In this document: positions 1 through 7,680 of the stretch, piece by piece
How positions within the stretch are numbered: the stretch's first letter is position 1
How the letters are laid out: each line of letters opens with the position of its first letter
Source: Syntrophaceae bacterium UBA4778
GTDB lineage: Bacteria; Desulfobacterota; Syntrophia; Syntrophales; UBA4778
NCBI GenBank assembly: GCA_002403175.1
Contig: DHHG01000201.1
Coordinates: forward strand, 1-14,763
DNA: 14,763 nt
Direction of reading: 5' to 3'
Program-made: the position numbers and the translations under genes
Notes under the pieces: model-generated
Told to the model about the DNA's origin: nothing
Databases searched by the model: none
Seen by the model: the letters and a program-made list of their open reading frames with translations, nothing else

Positions 1-30
1 CATTCAAAAGAATTGCCAGAAGGTGCTAAT

Positions 31-564
31 TTGGAAACCATTATCAAAATGATTGCCGCCGGATTCGGAACAGGATACAGCCCCACCGCTCCGGGGTCGG
101 TCGGAACACTCGTGGGAATCCCTATCTATCTGATGCTTTCCCACCTTTCCTGGCCTTTCCACCTTTTGGGCATTATGATTATCATAGCCATTGCTGTTTA
201 CACAGCCGGAGTCGCCGAAGGTTTGGGCAATTATTCCCATAAAAATAAATCAATTTTCGCGGGGTCTGTTCAAAAAGGTTCCGATGCAAGCAGTGCGCAA
301 TCATATTTAAAAGATCCAGGCTGGATCGTTATCGACGAGATTGCCGGCCTTCAGGTAACCCTTTTTCTGATTTCGCCAACATTGTGGCACATCGTTGCAG
401 GATATCTCCTGTTCCGGTTCTTCGATATTTTCAAAGTATTCCCGGCCAATCTTTGCGAGACCAGATTTTCCGGCGGTTATGCGATCGTAATGGATGATAT
501 CGTTGCAGGAATTTACGCGAACATTGTATTATGGGCGCTCATCAGATTTGCGGGGATCTTCTAA
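31..564 (+). CDS. pgpA: Phosphatidylglycerophosphatase A
   Basis: Integral membrane phosphatase that removes the phosphate from phosphatidylglycerophosphate to give phosphatidylglycerol. The family signature is clear: an N-terminal GFGTGYSPTAPGSVGT stretch (about residues 11-26), a buried acidic IVIDEIAG motif with D102 and E103, and RFFDIFKVFPA in the following helix, with several hydrophobic membrane segments. The reading frame is open back to the first base of the window, so the start is not certain. I chose TTG at 31 because AGAAGG sits 7 bases before it and the resulting 177 aa begin like known family members; TTG at 13, ATG at 49 or a start outside the window remain possible. About 20 extra residues lie just before the KDPGWIVIDE motif. 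The stop abuts the cinA ATG, so the two are probably co-transcribed and translationally coupled. Confidence 0.9.
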   Translation: METIIKMIAAGFGTGYSPTAPGSVGTLVGIPIYLMLSHLSWPFHLLGIMIIIAIAVYTAGVAEGLGNYSHKNKSIFAGSVQKGSDASSAQSYLKDPGWIVIDEIAGLQVTLFLISPTLWHIVAGYLLFRFFDIFKVFPANLCETRFSGGYAIVMDDIVAGIYANIVLWALIRFAGIF

Positions 565-1815
565 ATGAAAATCGGAATTATGACCATCGGAGATGAACTG
601 ACTACCGGAAGGATACAGGATGCCAATTCGTCCTATATTGCACAGATCATAAATAATGAAGGATGGCAGATTGCGGCCATGCTCTCCGTCGGAGATGATG
701 TGGACAGAATCCGGCAGGGGCTGGAATTTCTGGCGAGCCATGCGGATACCGTTCTCATAACCGGGGGGCTGGGGCCGACAGCGGATGATATGACAACCCA
801 GGCTGTCGCCGATATCTTTGGACTCCCCCTTTATACCGATGAGTCGGTCCTCAACGGGATCAAGGAAAGATTCGCAAAACTGGGAATTGACTGGACCGAA
901 AATAATGCCAAGCAGGCCATGTTTCCGCGAGGGGCTGAGGTTGTCCCCAATTCCGCCGGATCAGCACCCGGATTCGCACTTCGCCATGAAGGCAAGCTCT
1001 TTGCCGTCATGCCCGGAGTCCCCGCCGAGGTCAGGCGGATGCTGCCGGAGGGAATACTGCCTCTGTTGCGCAAGGAATGGAAGGGCACGAAAAGGATTGT
1101 CCTTAACCGGACCATAAAGCTCTTCGGTATTTCCGAATCCAAAATCGATCAAACCGTATCCTCATTAGGGGTGGACCTGCCCGGAATCAGCATCGGATTT
1201 TATCCGCGCTATCCGGAGAACCTTCTGGTCATCAGGTCACATGGGGAAGATGAAAAAGAGGTCCTGGAAAAACTCAAACATACCGAAGAAAAAATCACCA
1301 CCGCTTTGCGCTCCTATATTTTTGGATTTGATGAGGATACTTTTGAGGGGCTTGCCGCCGCGCTCATGATTGAGAAAGGGCTCACCCTCTCGGTTGCCGA
1401 ATCGCTGACAGGCGGACTGATCACCGACCGCCTAACCAATGTACCAGGGAGCTCCGCCTTTTTGAACCGGGGAATTGTCGCATACAGTAATGAATGCAAA
1501 AAGGACCTTCTGGGAGTCCCAGCTCAAATCCTCGATACGTACGGCGCCGTGAGCGAGGAGACAGCAAAGCTGATGGCGGAAGGCGTCCGGAAACTCGGAG
1601 GAACCGCTCTCGGACTGGCGACTACGGGGATTGCGGGCCCGGCAGGAGGATCTGCAATCAAGCCGGTAGGAACTGTTTATATTGCCGTTTGCGACAAAAA
1701 ACATACAATCTGTCATCACTTCGCATTCAAGTGGGACCGCCGGAGGATCAAAGAGATTTCAGCCCAGCATGCTTTGAACATGCTGAGAAAGTTTATACTG
1801 GGGGAACTTTCATGA
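565..1815 (+). CDS. cinA: CinA family protein (MoCF domain plus nicotinamide-nucleotide amidase domain)
   Basis: 416 aa, the normal length for a two-domain CinA. The N-terminal half is a molybdopterin-binding-like (MoCF/COG1058) domain with TIGDELTTGRIQDANSSY (residues 7-24) and TGGLGPTADDMT (66-77), then a MPGVPAEV motif. The C-terminal domain carries SVAESLTGG (276-284) and TTGIAGPAGG, typical of PncC, which deamidates nicotinamide mononucleotide in pyridine nucleotide salvage. The N-terminal domain of this family has been linked to ADP-ribose pyrophosphatase activity. The ATG directly follows the pgpA stop, and the 3' end overlaps thpR by 4 bases. In several bacteria cinA sits next to recA and is co-expressed with it; here thpR and a spacer lie between. 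Family assignment is firm. Which activity matters in this organism is inference. Confidence 0.95.
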   Translation: MKIGIMTIGDELTTGRIQDANSSYIAQIINNEGWQIAAMLSVGDDVDRIRQGLEFLASHADTVLITGGLGPTADDMTTQAVADIFGLPLYTDESVLNGIKERFAKLGIDWTENNAKQAMFPRGAEVVPNSAGSAPGFALRHEGKLFAVMPGVPAEVRRMLPEGILPLLRKEWKGTKRIVLNRTIKLFGISESKIDQTVSSLGVDLPGISIGFYPRYPENLLVIRSHGEDEKEVLEKLKHTEEKITTALRSYIFGFDEDTFEGLAAALMIEKGLTLSVAESLTGGLITDRLTNVPGSSAFLNRGIVAYSNECKKDLLGVPAQILDTYGAVSEETAKLMAEGVRKLGGTALGLATTGIAGPAGGSAIKPVGTVYIAVCDKKHTICHHFAFKWDRRRIKEISAQHALNMLRKFILGELS

Positions 1816-2405
1816 CGGACGAGAAATTAATCCGAACCTTCCTGGCAATCGATCTTCCGGATGAAATCAAGGAGACACTCGGTAAAATCCAAAATCGATT
1901 AAAACCGCTTATCGGCGGAGCGACCCGGAACATAAAATGGACCAAGCCGGAGGGCATCCATCTGACCCTGATCTTTTTGGGGTATATTTCTTCCAGCGAA
2001 ATCGTTCTGGTATCGGAAACGGTGAAAAAAAACGTGGAAGGGGTAGCGCCTTTTATGCTAAATCTCGGGTCACCTGGCGCATTTCCTACCATCACGAGAC
2101 CGAGGGTGATCTACCTGGGACTGAACGGACAAACCGATATTCTGTGCAGCCTTCAGAAACAGATCGCAACCGATTTGGATGAAATCGGCTTCAAAAAGGA
2201 AGATCGTCCATTTACATCGCATCTCACACTGGGCCGATTGAAATCAGCATTCAAGCTCCCCGGCATTGAGGAGGCCTTTCATAAAGTTATGGGTCTGGCC
2301 AAGGGGAACTTTATCGTGAACGGCCTGAAACTTTATAGAAGCGATCTTCGTCCGGATGGCGCAGTTTATACCACGCTGGAGTTTTTTCCGCTCACTGGAA
2401 AATGA
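1812..2405 (+). CDS. thpR: RNA 2',3'-cyclic phosphodiesterase (2'-5' RNA ligase family)
   Basis: 197 aa member of the two-histidine phosphoesterase (2H) superfamily. It has the two diagnostic HLTL motifs at H50 (GIHLTLIFLG) and H137 (TSHLTLGR), about 87 residues apart, and the RTFLAIDLP start seen in ThpR/LigT proteins. ThpR hydrolyses 2',3'-cyclic phosphate RNA ends and can join 2'-5' RNA ends in vitro; its cellular role is not settled. The ATG at 1812 overlaps the cinA stop as ATGA, which fixes the start and implies translational coupling. The frame stays open for a further 106 codons upstream, but that part lies inside cinA and does not resemble the family. It is the last gene before the recA spacer. 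Confidence 0.93.
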   Translation: MTDEKLIRTFLAIDLPDEIKETLGKIQNRLKPLIGGATRNIKWTKPEGIHLTLIFLGYISSSEIVLVSETVKKNVEGVAPFMLNLGSPGAFPTITRPRVIYLGLNGQTDILCSLQKQIATDLDEIGFKKEDRPFTSHLTLGRLKSAFKLPGIEEAFHKVMGLAKGNFIVNGLKLYRSDLRPDGAVYTTLEFFPLTGK

Positions 2406-2449
2406 GCCGGTTCCAGGTTTCAGGGAGGCCAAGGTTTCTACGGCAATCC

Positions 2450-2483
2450 TGCCTAGGCAAATTTAAAGTTCGGAGTTTAAATT
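2450..2483. repeat. Adjacent palindrome and inverted repeat upstream of recA
   Basis: Two symmetric elements lie side by side in the 186-base thpR-recA spacer. TGCCTAGGCA (2450-2459) is a perfect 10-base palindrome. AATTTAAA (2460-2467) and TTTAAATT (2476-2483) are perfect 8-base arms around the 8-base centre GTTCGGAG. Neither is followed by a T-tract, so they are not obvious terminators. Their place before recA suggests an operator, but they match no LexA box that I know. Confidence 0.45.
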
Positions 2484-2500
2484 GGAATTTGAGCCCAGGC

Positions 2501-2550
2501 GTTATTCTTTATTGATAAACGACAAGAGCTAATAATCTTATATAAATGAA
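2501..2550 (+). promoter_or_regulatory. Possible recA promoter region
   Basis: This A+T-rich stretch contains TTGATA (2512-2517) and, 15 bases on, TAATCT (2533-2538); TATAAA lies at 2541-2546. No pair has both good elements and 17-base spacing, so the exact promoter is a guess. The recA ribosome binding site (GGAGG, 2576-2580) follows, 11 bases before the ATG. Confidence 0.25.
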
Positions 2551-2591
2551 TTTTCACCTTCTCACTGAATTTAAAGGAGGCAGTAAATAGC

Positions 2592-3602
2592 ATGGCAGCA
2601 GACGACAGAGAAAAAGCGGTAGATCTTGCAATTACTCAGATTGAGCGACAGTTTGGAAAGGGCTCCATAATGCGGCTGGGAGGCAAGGAAATACTTTCCG
2701 ATGTTCAGGTAATCCCGACCGGCGCGATCAGCCTCGATTTCGCTCTCGGCGTAGGGGGGGTTCCCCGCGGCAGAGTAATTGAGATATACGGTCCGGAATC
2801 CGGGGGCAAAACAACCCTGGCACTGCATATTGTGGCCGAGGCGCAGAAAAATAACGGTCTGGCTGCCTTCATCGATGCCGAACACGCCCTCGATGTAACC
2901 TATGCGCGCAAGATCGGCGTCAATACGGACGATCTGCTTATATCCCAGCCTGATTCGGGTGAACAAGCTTTGGAAATAGCCGAAGTACTCGTCAGAAGTG
3001 GAGCTCTCGATATCATGGTCGTCGACTCCGTTGCGGCTCTTGTCCCAAAATCGGAACTCGAAGGGGACATGGGCGATGCCCAGATGGGTCTCCAGGCAAG
3101 GCTCATGTCACAGGCCCTCCGGAAATTAACCGGTGCCATAAGTCGATCAAAGACAACCGTGATTTTCATCAATCAGTTGCGATCAAAGATCGGGGTCTTC
3201 ATGGGGAACCCCGAAACGACCACCGGCGGTAATGCCCTCAAATTCTACGCTTCAATGCGTCTCGATATTCGGAAGATTACCGCGCTAAAGCAGGGAGATA
3301 ACGTAATCGGCAGCCGGACTCGCGTCAAGGTGGTAAAAAACAAAGTTGCTCCCCCCTTCCGGGAAGCGGAATTCGATATTATTTTCGGAGAGGGCATCTC
3401 CAGAGAAGGAGATATCCTGGATCTGGCCGCCACCAATGGATTGATAGAGAAAAGCGGAGCCTGGTACTCTTATAAAGGCGAACGGCTCGGGCAGGGACGG
3501 GAAAACGTACGGACGTTTTTCAAGGACCATCCGGATACACTGGCTGAAATAGAGGGATCTCTCCGAGGAAAGCTCGGGCTCTCAATCAAAGCATCCGAAT
3601 AA
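2592..3602 (+). CDS. recA: Recombinase RecA
   Basis: 336 aa DNA-dependent ATPase that forms filaments on single-stranded DNA, drives strand exchange and stimulates LexA self-cleavage in the SOS response. Visible motifs: Walker [10 protein letters not shown] (67-75), Walker [10 protein letters not shown] with D145, the L2 loop region [17 protein letters not shown], and [11 protein letters not shown]. The N-terminal helix begins with [23 protein letters not shown], as in typical RecA. It is somewhat shorter than the E. coli protein (352 aa) and ends without a strongly acidic tail. The ATG at 2592 has an AAAGGAGG site upstream. recX follows after 13 bases, the usual pairing of the recombinase with its modulator. 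Confidence 0.98.
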   Translation: MAADDREKAVDLAITQIERQFGKGSIMRLGGKEILSDVQVIPTGAISLDFALGVGGVPRGRVIEIYGPESGGKTTLALHIVAEAQKNNGLAAFIDAEHALDVTYARKIGVNTDDLLISQPDSGEQALEIAEVLVRSGALDIMVVDSVAALVPKSELEGDMGDAQMGLQARLMSQALRKLTGAISRSKTTVIFINQLRSKIGVFMGNPETTTGGNALKFYASMRLDIRKITALKQGDNVIGSRTRVKVVKNKVAPPFREAEFDIIFGEGISREGDILDLAATNGLIEKSGAWYSYKGERLGQGRENVRTFFKDHPDTLAEIEGSLRGKLGLSIKASE

Positions 3603-3615
3603 TCCGGAGGAAATC

Positions 3616-4137
3616 GTGACGGATGCAGCAGTGGACGGGGCTTACGCCAAAGCCCTGCACCTCTTGTCTTTCCGGGATCACAGTTGCCGGGAAATGCGGA
3701 AAAAGCTGAAAGAGCGGGGCTATGAGGATGCCGTTCTGGAAGAGACTATTCGACGCCTTGTTGGATCCAAACATCTAGATGATGCCTCTTATTCGGAAAG
3801 ATACGCCCTCCATCTGGCTTGCAATAAACTCTATGGCAATAGAAGGATAACAGAGGAACTCCGAAAAAAGGGGTTTTCGCGGGAAGCAATCGACCAAGCC
3901 CTTCTCAGCGCACGAAAGGAGATAACGGAAGCGGAAGGCATCGACCTTCTGACCCGAAAACTACGTTCCCGATATCCTAAAGAAAGGATTGAAAAACGCG
4001 CTGAAAATGATAGGGTTTCACATACGTCGGAACAGTCAGAAAAACGGCTGATCCGGTCTCTGCTGAGAAAAGGATATGCGCCGTCGCTGATTTATGAAAA
4101 AATGAAATATGCATTGGAGGATTTTTCGGAACTTTAA
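3616..4137 (+). CDS. recX: Regulatory protein RecX
   Basis: 173 aa, helical and charged, made of repeated three-helix units as in RecX. The first unit reads roughly ALHLLSFRDHSCREMRKKL and the second has YGNRRITEELRKKGFSREAI; the third is at the C-terminus (RLIRSLLRKGYAPSLIYEKM). RecX binds in the groove of RecA filaments and limits their growth. The start is GTG at 3616, set by CCGGAGG ending at 3610, 5 bases upstream. Co-transcription with recA is likely given the 13-base gap. The weaker start codon and spacing would give less RecX than RecA, as expected for a modulator (inference). Confidence 0.92.
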   Translation: MTDAAVDGAYAKALHLLSFRDHSCREMRKKLKERGYEDAVLEETIRRLVGSKHLDDASYSERYALHLACNKLYGNRRITEELRKKGFSREAIDQALLSARKEITEAEGIDLLTRKLRSRYPKERIEKRAENDRVSHTSEQSEKRLIRSLLRKGYAPSLIYEKMKYALEDFSEL

Positions 4138-4447
4138 CCAAAGCATTCTGCTTTTGCAGGCTGTTCACCGGCTCACCGTAATGAAGTCGCAACAGTTCAA
4201 AATAATCCCCCTTTTTTAAAGACCGAGATCATTCAAAAGCTTTGTAGGGATTGCAATAAAAAAAGAACACCCGTAAGTACACACCGTTTTCCAGAATTAT
4301 CTTAAAGGAGCACTTGAAGAACGATTCGCTAGGTTGAGTGCGGATTTAAGATTCTTGAATGATTATTTTGAGAGTAATAACATCTTTTGGGAATTCGATA
4401 TCCAGGTCAGCAGATGCCAGGCAGAAGATTTTAAGGAGGATTGATTC
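4138..4447. other. recX-alaS intergenic region
   Basis: About 310 bases lie between recX and alaS. I see a small stem CTGC-TTTT-GCAG (near 4150), a longer-range CTGTT/AACAG pairing followed later by a C5T6 run (about 4206-4216), and no convincing terminator or promoter. I found no T-box consensus and no riboswitch I can name. The 3' half is an open frame treated separately. AAGGAGG at 4433-4439 is the alaS ribosome binding site. Confidence 0.5.
4277..4444 (+). other. Open frame without a clear start ending 3 bases before alaS (possible coding remnant)
   Basis: From GTA 4277, directly after a TAA, to the TGA at 4442-4444 the frame is open for 55 codons. The peptide reads like protein (for example LEERFARLSADLRFLNDYF, FESNNIFWEFDIQ), is acidic and partly amphipathic, and its last codons form the alaS ribosome binding site. 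There is no ATG or GTG. The only in-frame starts are TTG at 4334 and 4355, neither with a good ribosome binding site. AAAGGAG at 4304-4310 has no start codon at proper spacing in this frame. I do not recognise the sequence. It could be a decayed gene fragment, a leader peptide or chance, since an open run of this length is not rare. Confidence 0.2.
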
Positions 4448-7078
4448 ATGAAGGGAAAAGAAATCAGAGAAAGATTTCTGAAATATTTTGAGAAGCATGG
4501 ACATACCATCGTTCAAAGTTCAGGCTTGATTCCGAAGGACGACCCGACACTCCTTTTCACCAACGCCGGAATGGTCCAGTTCAAAAATTACTTTTTAGGA
4601 CTGGAAGATCGCGGCTATAAACGGGCAGCCACATCCCAGAAATGCGTGCGTGCCGGAGGCAAGCACAATGACCTTGAAAACGTGGGAGTTACGGCTCGGC
4701 ACCATACGTTCTTCGAAATGCTCGGCAATTTTTCTTTTGGCGATTACTTCAAGAAGGAATCGATCTGTTGGGGATGGGAATTTCTTACGGAAGAAATGAA
4801 GCTCGATAAGAGCAGGCTCTGGGTCACCATCTTTGAAAATGACGACGAAGCCTTCGAAATCTGGAACAAGGTCGTCGGGGTCTCCGCCGACCGGATCGTT
4901 CGAATGGGGGAGAAAAGCAACTTCTGGATGATGGGGGATACAGGCCCCTGCGGGCCCTGCTCTGAAATCCTTTATGACATGGGGCCCGGAGTCGGTTGCG
5001 GGCGGTCCGACTGCAGCGTTTTCTGCGACTGCGACCGTCACCTGGAGATCTGGAATCATGTTTTCACCCAATTTGACCGCGATCAGGAGGGGAATTTGAC
5101 TCCTCTTCCGAAACCCAATATAGATACAGGAATGGGGCTGGAGCGCCTGGCAGCGGTCGTTCAGGGAGTTTACAGCAACTACGATACGGATCTCTTTCAA
5201 CCCATTATCCGCTTCATTGAAAAAATCAGCGGTAAGATCTACGGCAAAGATCCCGAGGCTGATATTTCAATCAGGGTCATTGCTGACCACAGCAGATCCG
5301 TTACCTTCCTGATCGGAGATGGCGTCCTGCCGAGCAACGAGGGACGGGGTTACGTTTTGCGCCGAATCCTTCGTCGTGCCGCCCGACATGGAAAACTTCT
5401 CGGACTGGATACTCCATTCCTGCATGAAGCCGCCACCGTGGTCATTGAGGAGATGAAGGACCCCTATTTCGATCTCACCGAGAAGGAAACTTACATTCGC
5501 AAGGTCATATTCAACGAAGAGCAACGCTTCACAGAGACACTCGATCTGGGCTTGCGGATGTTGAATGATGAAGTCGCCCTGCTGAAAAAAGAAGCAAAGG
5601 ACATCTTCCCCGGTGACATCGTTTTCAAACTCTACGATACTTATGGATTTCCGGTGGATTTAACTGCGGATATCCTGAAAAAAGATAAAATCACCCTCGA
5701 CCTGGAAGGTTTCGAGCGGGCAATGGAGGCCCAGCGCGAAAAGGCTCGCGAATCCTGGAAAGGCAGTGGCGAGCAGGCCATATCCGATGCTTACAAAAAA
5801 CTCTCGGTCAGGGGGATTTCCGCCTCTTTCGAGGGATACAAAGGAGTCACCAAACTCCAGTCAAAAATTACGGCGATTTTGAAAGACGATCAGGAAATCG
5901 ACACAGCATCTGAAGGCGATAAAGTTGAGATTATCGTCGAGAGGACACCCTTCTATGGAGAGACAGGCGGACAGGTCGGAGATACAGGTATTATCAAGGG
6001 AAAAGGATTCATTTTCGAGGTCTGGGATACCCAGCGGCCTTTAGAAGACCTGATCAGCCATATCGGAAAATTGAAGAAAGGAAAAATTCAGGTAAGCGAT
6101 AAGGTTACCCTAACTGCCGATTCAGCCTTGAGGCGCGCCATTGAGGCCCATCATTCAGGAACACATATCCTCAATGCCGCCTTGAAATCCGTGCTCGGAG
6201 AGCACGTCAAGCAATCCGGTTCGCTGGTCAATGCCGAAAGACTCCGCTTTGACTTCACACATTTTTCGAAAATCGAAGAGGATGAACTCACCAGGATCGA
6301 ACGTTTGGCCAACGAATATGTTCGTCAAAATGTCCCGGTTTCCACCACCATCCTCCCCAAAGAGGAGGCAATCAAGACGGGAGCAACAGCTGTTTTCGAT
6401 GAGAAATACGGCACGGAAGTCCGGGTTGTCAAAATGGGAAACATCAGCCGGGAACTTTGCGGCGGAACCCACGTGAGTCGAACAGGCGACATCGGATTTA
6501 TAAAAATTGTGAGTGAATCCTCAGTAGCGGCAGGAATCCGAAGAATTGAAGCCATCGCGGGGGATGAGGCAATCAAATATGTCGAAAAGACCACTGCCGA
6601 AGTACGAAAGGCATCGAACCTGCTGAAAGCTACACCGGATGAAATAGTCGACCGCATCGAAAAAATGCTAAGACATCAGAAAGATCTGGAAAAAGAGATC
6701 GAGGGCTTGAAAGGAAAGCTAGCTGCAAAGGACTCAACGGATCTCATAGGGAAAGCACGGGACATCAAAGGAATAAAGGTCCTTGCGACTGTTGTAGATG
6801 CACCCGATGTCAAGACGCTACGGGACTTTGGCGACAAACTCCGGGATAAATTGCAGTCGGGAGTCATTCTTCTCGGCAGCAAGGCGGGAGAAAAGGCGAT
6901 GCTTCTCTGCCTGGTTACAAAGGATTTGACAGAAAAGTTCAATGCGGGACAGATCGTAAAAGCCATCGCGCCGATCGTAGGGGGAAGCGGAGGCGGCCGC
7001 CCCGATATGGCTCAGGCCGGAGGCACAAAACCGGAGAATCTGGGAGAAGCTATCGCAAAAATAGAAGAGGTAATCTAG
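4448..7078 (+). CDS. alaS: Alanine-tRNA ligase
   Basis: 876 aa, full length. It charges tRNA-Ala and clears mischarged Ser and Gly. The N-terminal class II catalytic domain shows ATSQKCVRAGGKHNDLENVG, FFEMLGNFSFGDYF, FWMMGDTGPCGPCSEI and NIDTGMGLERL. The editing domain has the zinc-binding HHSGTH (H569 and H573 in the HxxxH) and ELCGGTH (C671 and H675). The C-terminal C-Ala/DHHA1 domain ends with GGSGGGRPDMAQAGG. A Cys-rich stretch near CGRSDCSVFCDCDRH inside the catalytic domain is also found in many bacterial AlaRS. The ATG at 4448 has AAGGAGG upstream with 8-base spacing. The Nudix gene begins at the base after the stop codon. Confidence 0.98.
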   Translation: MKGKEIRERFLKYFEKHGHTIVQSSGLIPKDDPTLLFTNAGMVQFKNYFLGLEDRGYKRAATSQKCVRAGGKHNDLENVGVTARHHTFFEMLGNFSFGDYFKKESICWGWEFLTEEMKLDKSRLWVTIFENDDEAFEIWNKVVGVSADRIVRMGEKSNFWMMGDTGPCGPCSEILYDMGPGVGCGRSDCSVFCDCDRHLEIWNHVFTQFDRDQEGNLTPLPKPNIDTGMGLERLAAVVQGVYSNYDTDLFQPIIRFIEKISGKIYGKDPEADISIRVIADHSRSVTFLIGDGVLPSNEGRGYVLRRILRRAARHGKLLGLDTPFLHEAATVVIEEMKDPYFDLTEKETYIRKVIFNEEQRFTETLDLGLRMLNDEVALLKKEAKDIFPGDIVFKLYDTYGFPVDLTADILKKDKITLDLEGFERAMEAQREKARESWKGSGEQAISDAYKKLSVRGISASFEGYKGVTKLQSKITAILKDDQEIDTASEGDKVEIIVERTPFYGETGGQVGDTGIIKGKGFIFEVWDTQRPLEDLISHIGKLKKGKIQVSDKVTLTADSALRRAIEAHHSGTHILNAALKSVLGEHVKQSGSLVNAERLRFDFTHFSKIEEDELTRIERLANEYVRQNVPVSTTILPKEEAIKTGATAVFDEKYGTEVRVVKMGNISRELCGGTHVSRTGDIGFIKIVSESSVAAGIRRIEAIAGDEAIKYVEKTTAEVRKASNLLKATPDEIVDRIEKMLRHQKDLEKEIEGLKGKLAAKDSTDLIGKARDIKGIKVLATVVDAPDVKTLRDFGDKLRDKLQSGVILLGSKAGEKAMLLCLVTKDLTEKFNAGQIVKAIAPIVGGSGGGRPDMAQAGGTKPENLGEAIAKIEEVI

Positions 7079-7618
7079 TTGGCTGAAACCCTTAAAAATT
7101 CTGAATCGCTTGTCTATCGGTGCAGGATATTCGATGTGTACGAGGCCGATGTAAAACTTCCGAACGGCCGCTTGGTAAAACAGACCCGGATCGAGCACAA
7201 ACCAACGATTGCCGTCGTGCCTATTGACGAGAAAGGCAATCTGATTCTGCTCAATCAATTCCGTAGCGCTCTGAACCGGAATCTGCTTGAGATCCCCGCG
7301 GGAAGTCTGGACACGGAGGAATCCATCGAGGCATGCGTACAGCGCGAGCTGGCAGAGGAGGCAGGATATCAAGCGGACAGGTTGATCAAACTCTTTGAGG
7401 GCTATCTGGTACCCGGCTACTGCAACGAATACATGCATTTCTTTTTGGCCTTGGATTTGTTTGAAAAAAGCCTTCCCCCGGATGAGGATGAAGTGATTGA
7501 AATAGTACGTATTCCTTTTGACGAAGCTCTATGCATGATCGAAAGGGGTGAAATCGTCGATGCCAAAACGGCATTGGGGATTGTACTGGCACGCAATTAC
7601 TTATCGCAATCTAAGTAA
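7079..7618 (+). CDS. Nudix hydrolase, ADP-ribose pyrophosphatase-like
   Basis: 179 aa with a complete Nudix box at residues 75-97 (G75, E81, R89-E90, E93-E94, G96), following the GX5EX7REUXEEXGU pattern. Upstream residues NLLEIPAGSLD and the N-terminal VYRCRIFDVYEADVKLPNG arrangement resemble the ADP-ribose pyrophosphatase (NudF/YqkG) subfamily, which cleaves ADP-ribose to AMP and ribose 5-phosphate. The exact substrate is inferred. The start is TTG at 7079, immediately after the alaS TAG; a GAAGAGG sequence (7064-7070) lies 8 bases upstream inside alaS, and there is no good alternative start. A Nudix ADP-ribose hydrolase would fit with CinA, whose N-terminal domain has been linked to the same reaction. 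Confidence 0.9.
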   Translation: MAETLKNSESLVYRCRIFDVYEADVKLPNGRLVKQTRIEHKPTIAVVPIDEKGNLILLNQFRSALNRNLLEIPAGSLDTEESIEACVQRELAEEAGYQADRLIKLFEGYLVPGYCNEYMHFFLALDLFEKSLPPDEDEVIEIVRIPFDEALCMIERGEIVDAKTALGIVLARNYLSQSK

Positions 7619-7680
7619 ATACGTAAGAATCTGCGGAATCGGATTTTTCCCAAATTCCGTCCATAAAAAGGCTGCGCACA

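Noticed and set aside
1494..1811. Long in-frame N-terminal extension of thpR
   Set aside because: It lies within cinA in another frame, is Arg/Gly-rich and unlike any ThpR; the ATGA overlap at 1812 gives the expected start.
4138..4447. T-box or other leader controlling alaS
   Set aside because: No T-box consensus, specifier stem or terminator/antiterminator pair could be seen.
4595..5200. 201-codon minus-strand open frame inside alaS
   Set aside because: It is a shadow of the highly conserved AlaRS catalytic domain.
6818..7438. 206-codon minus-strand open frame across the alaS/Nudix junction
   Set aside because: Both plus-strand genes are well supported by motifs; the antisense frame spans two genes.
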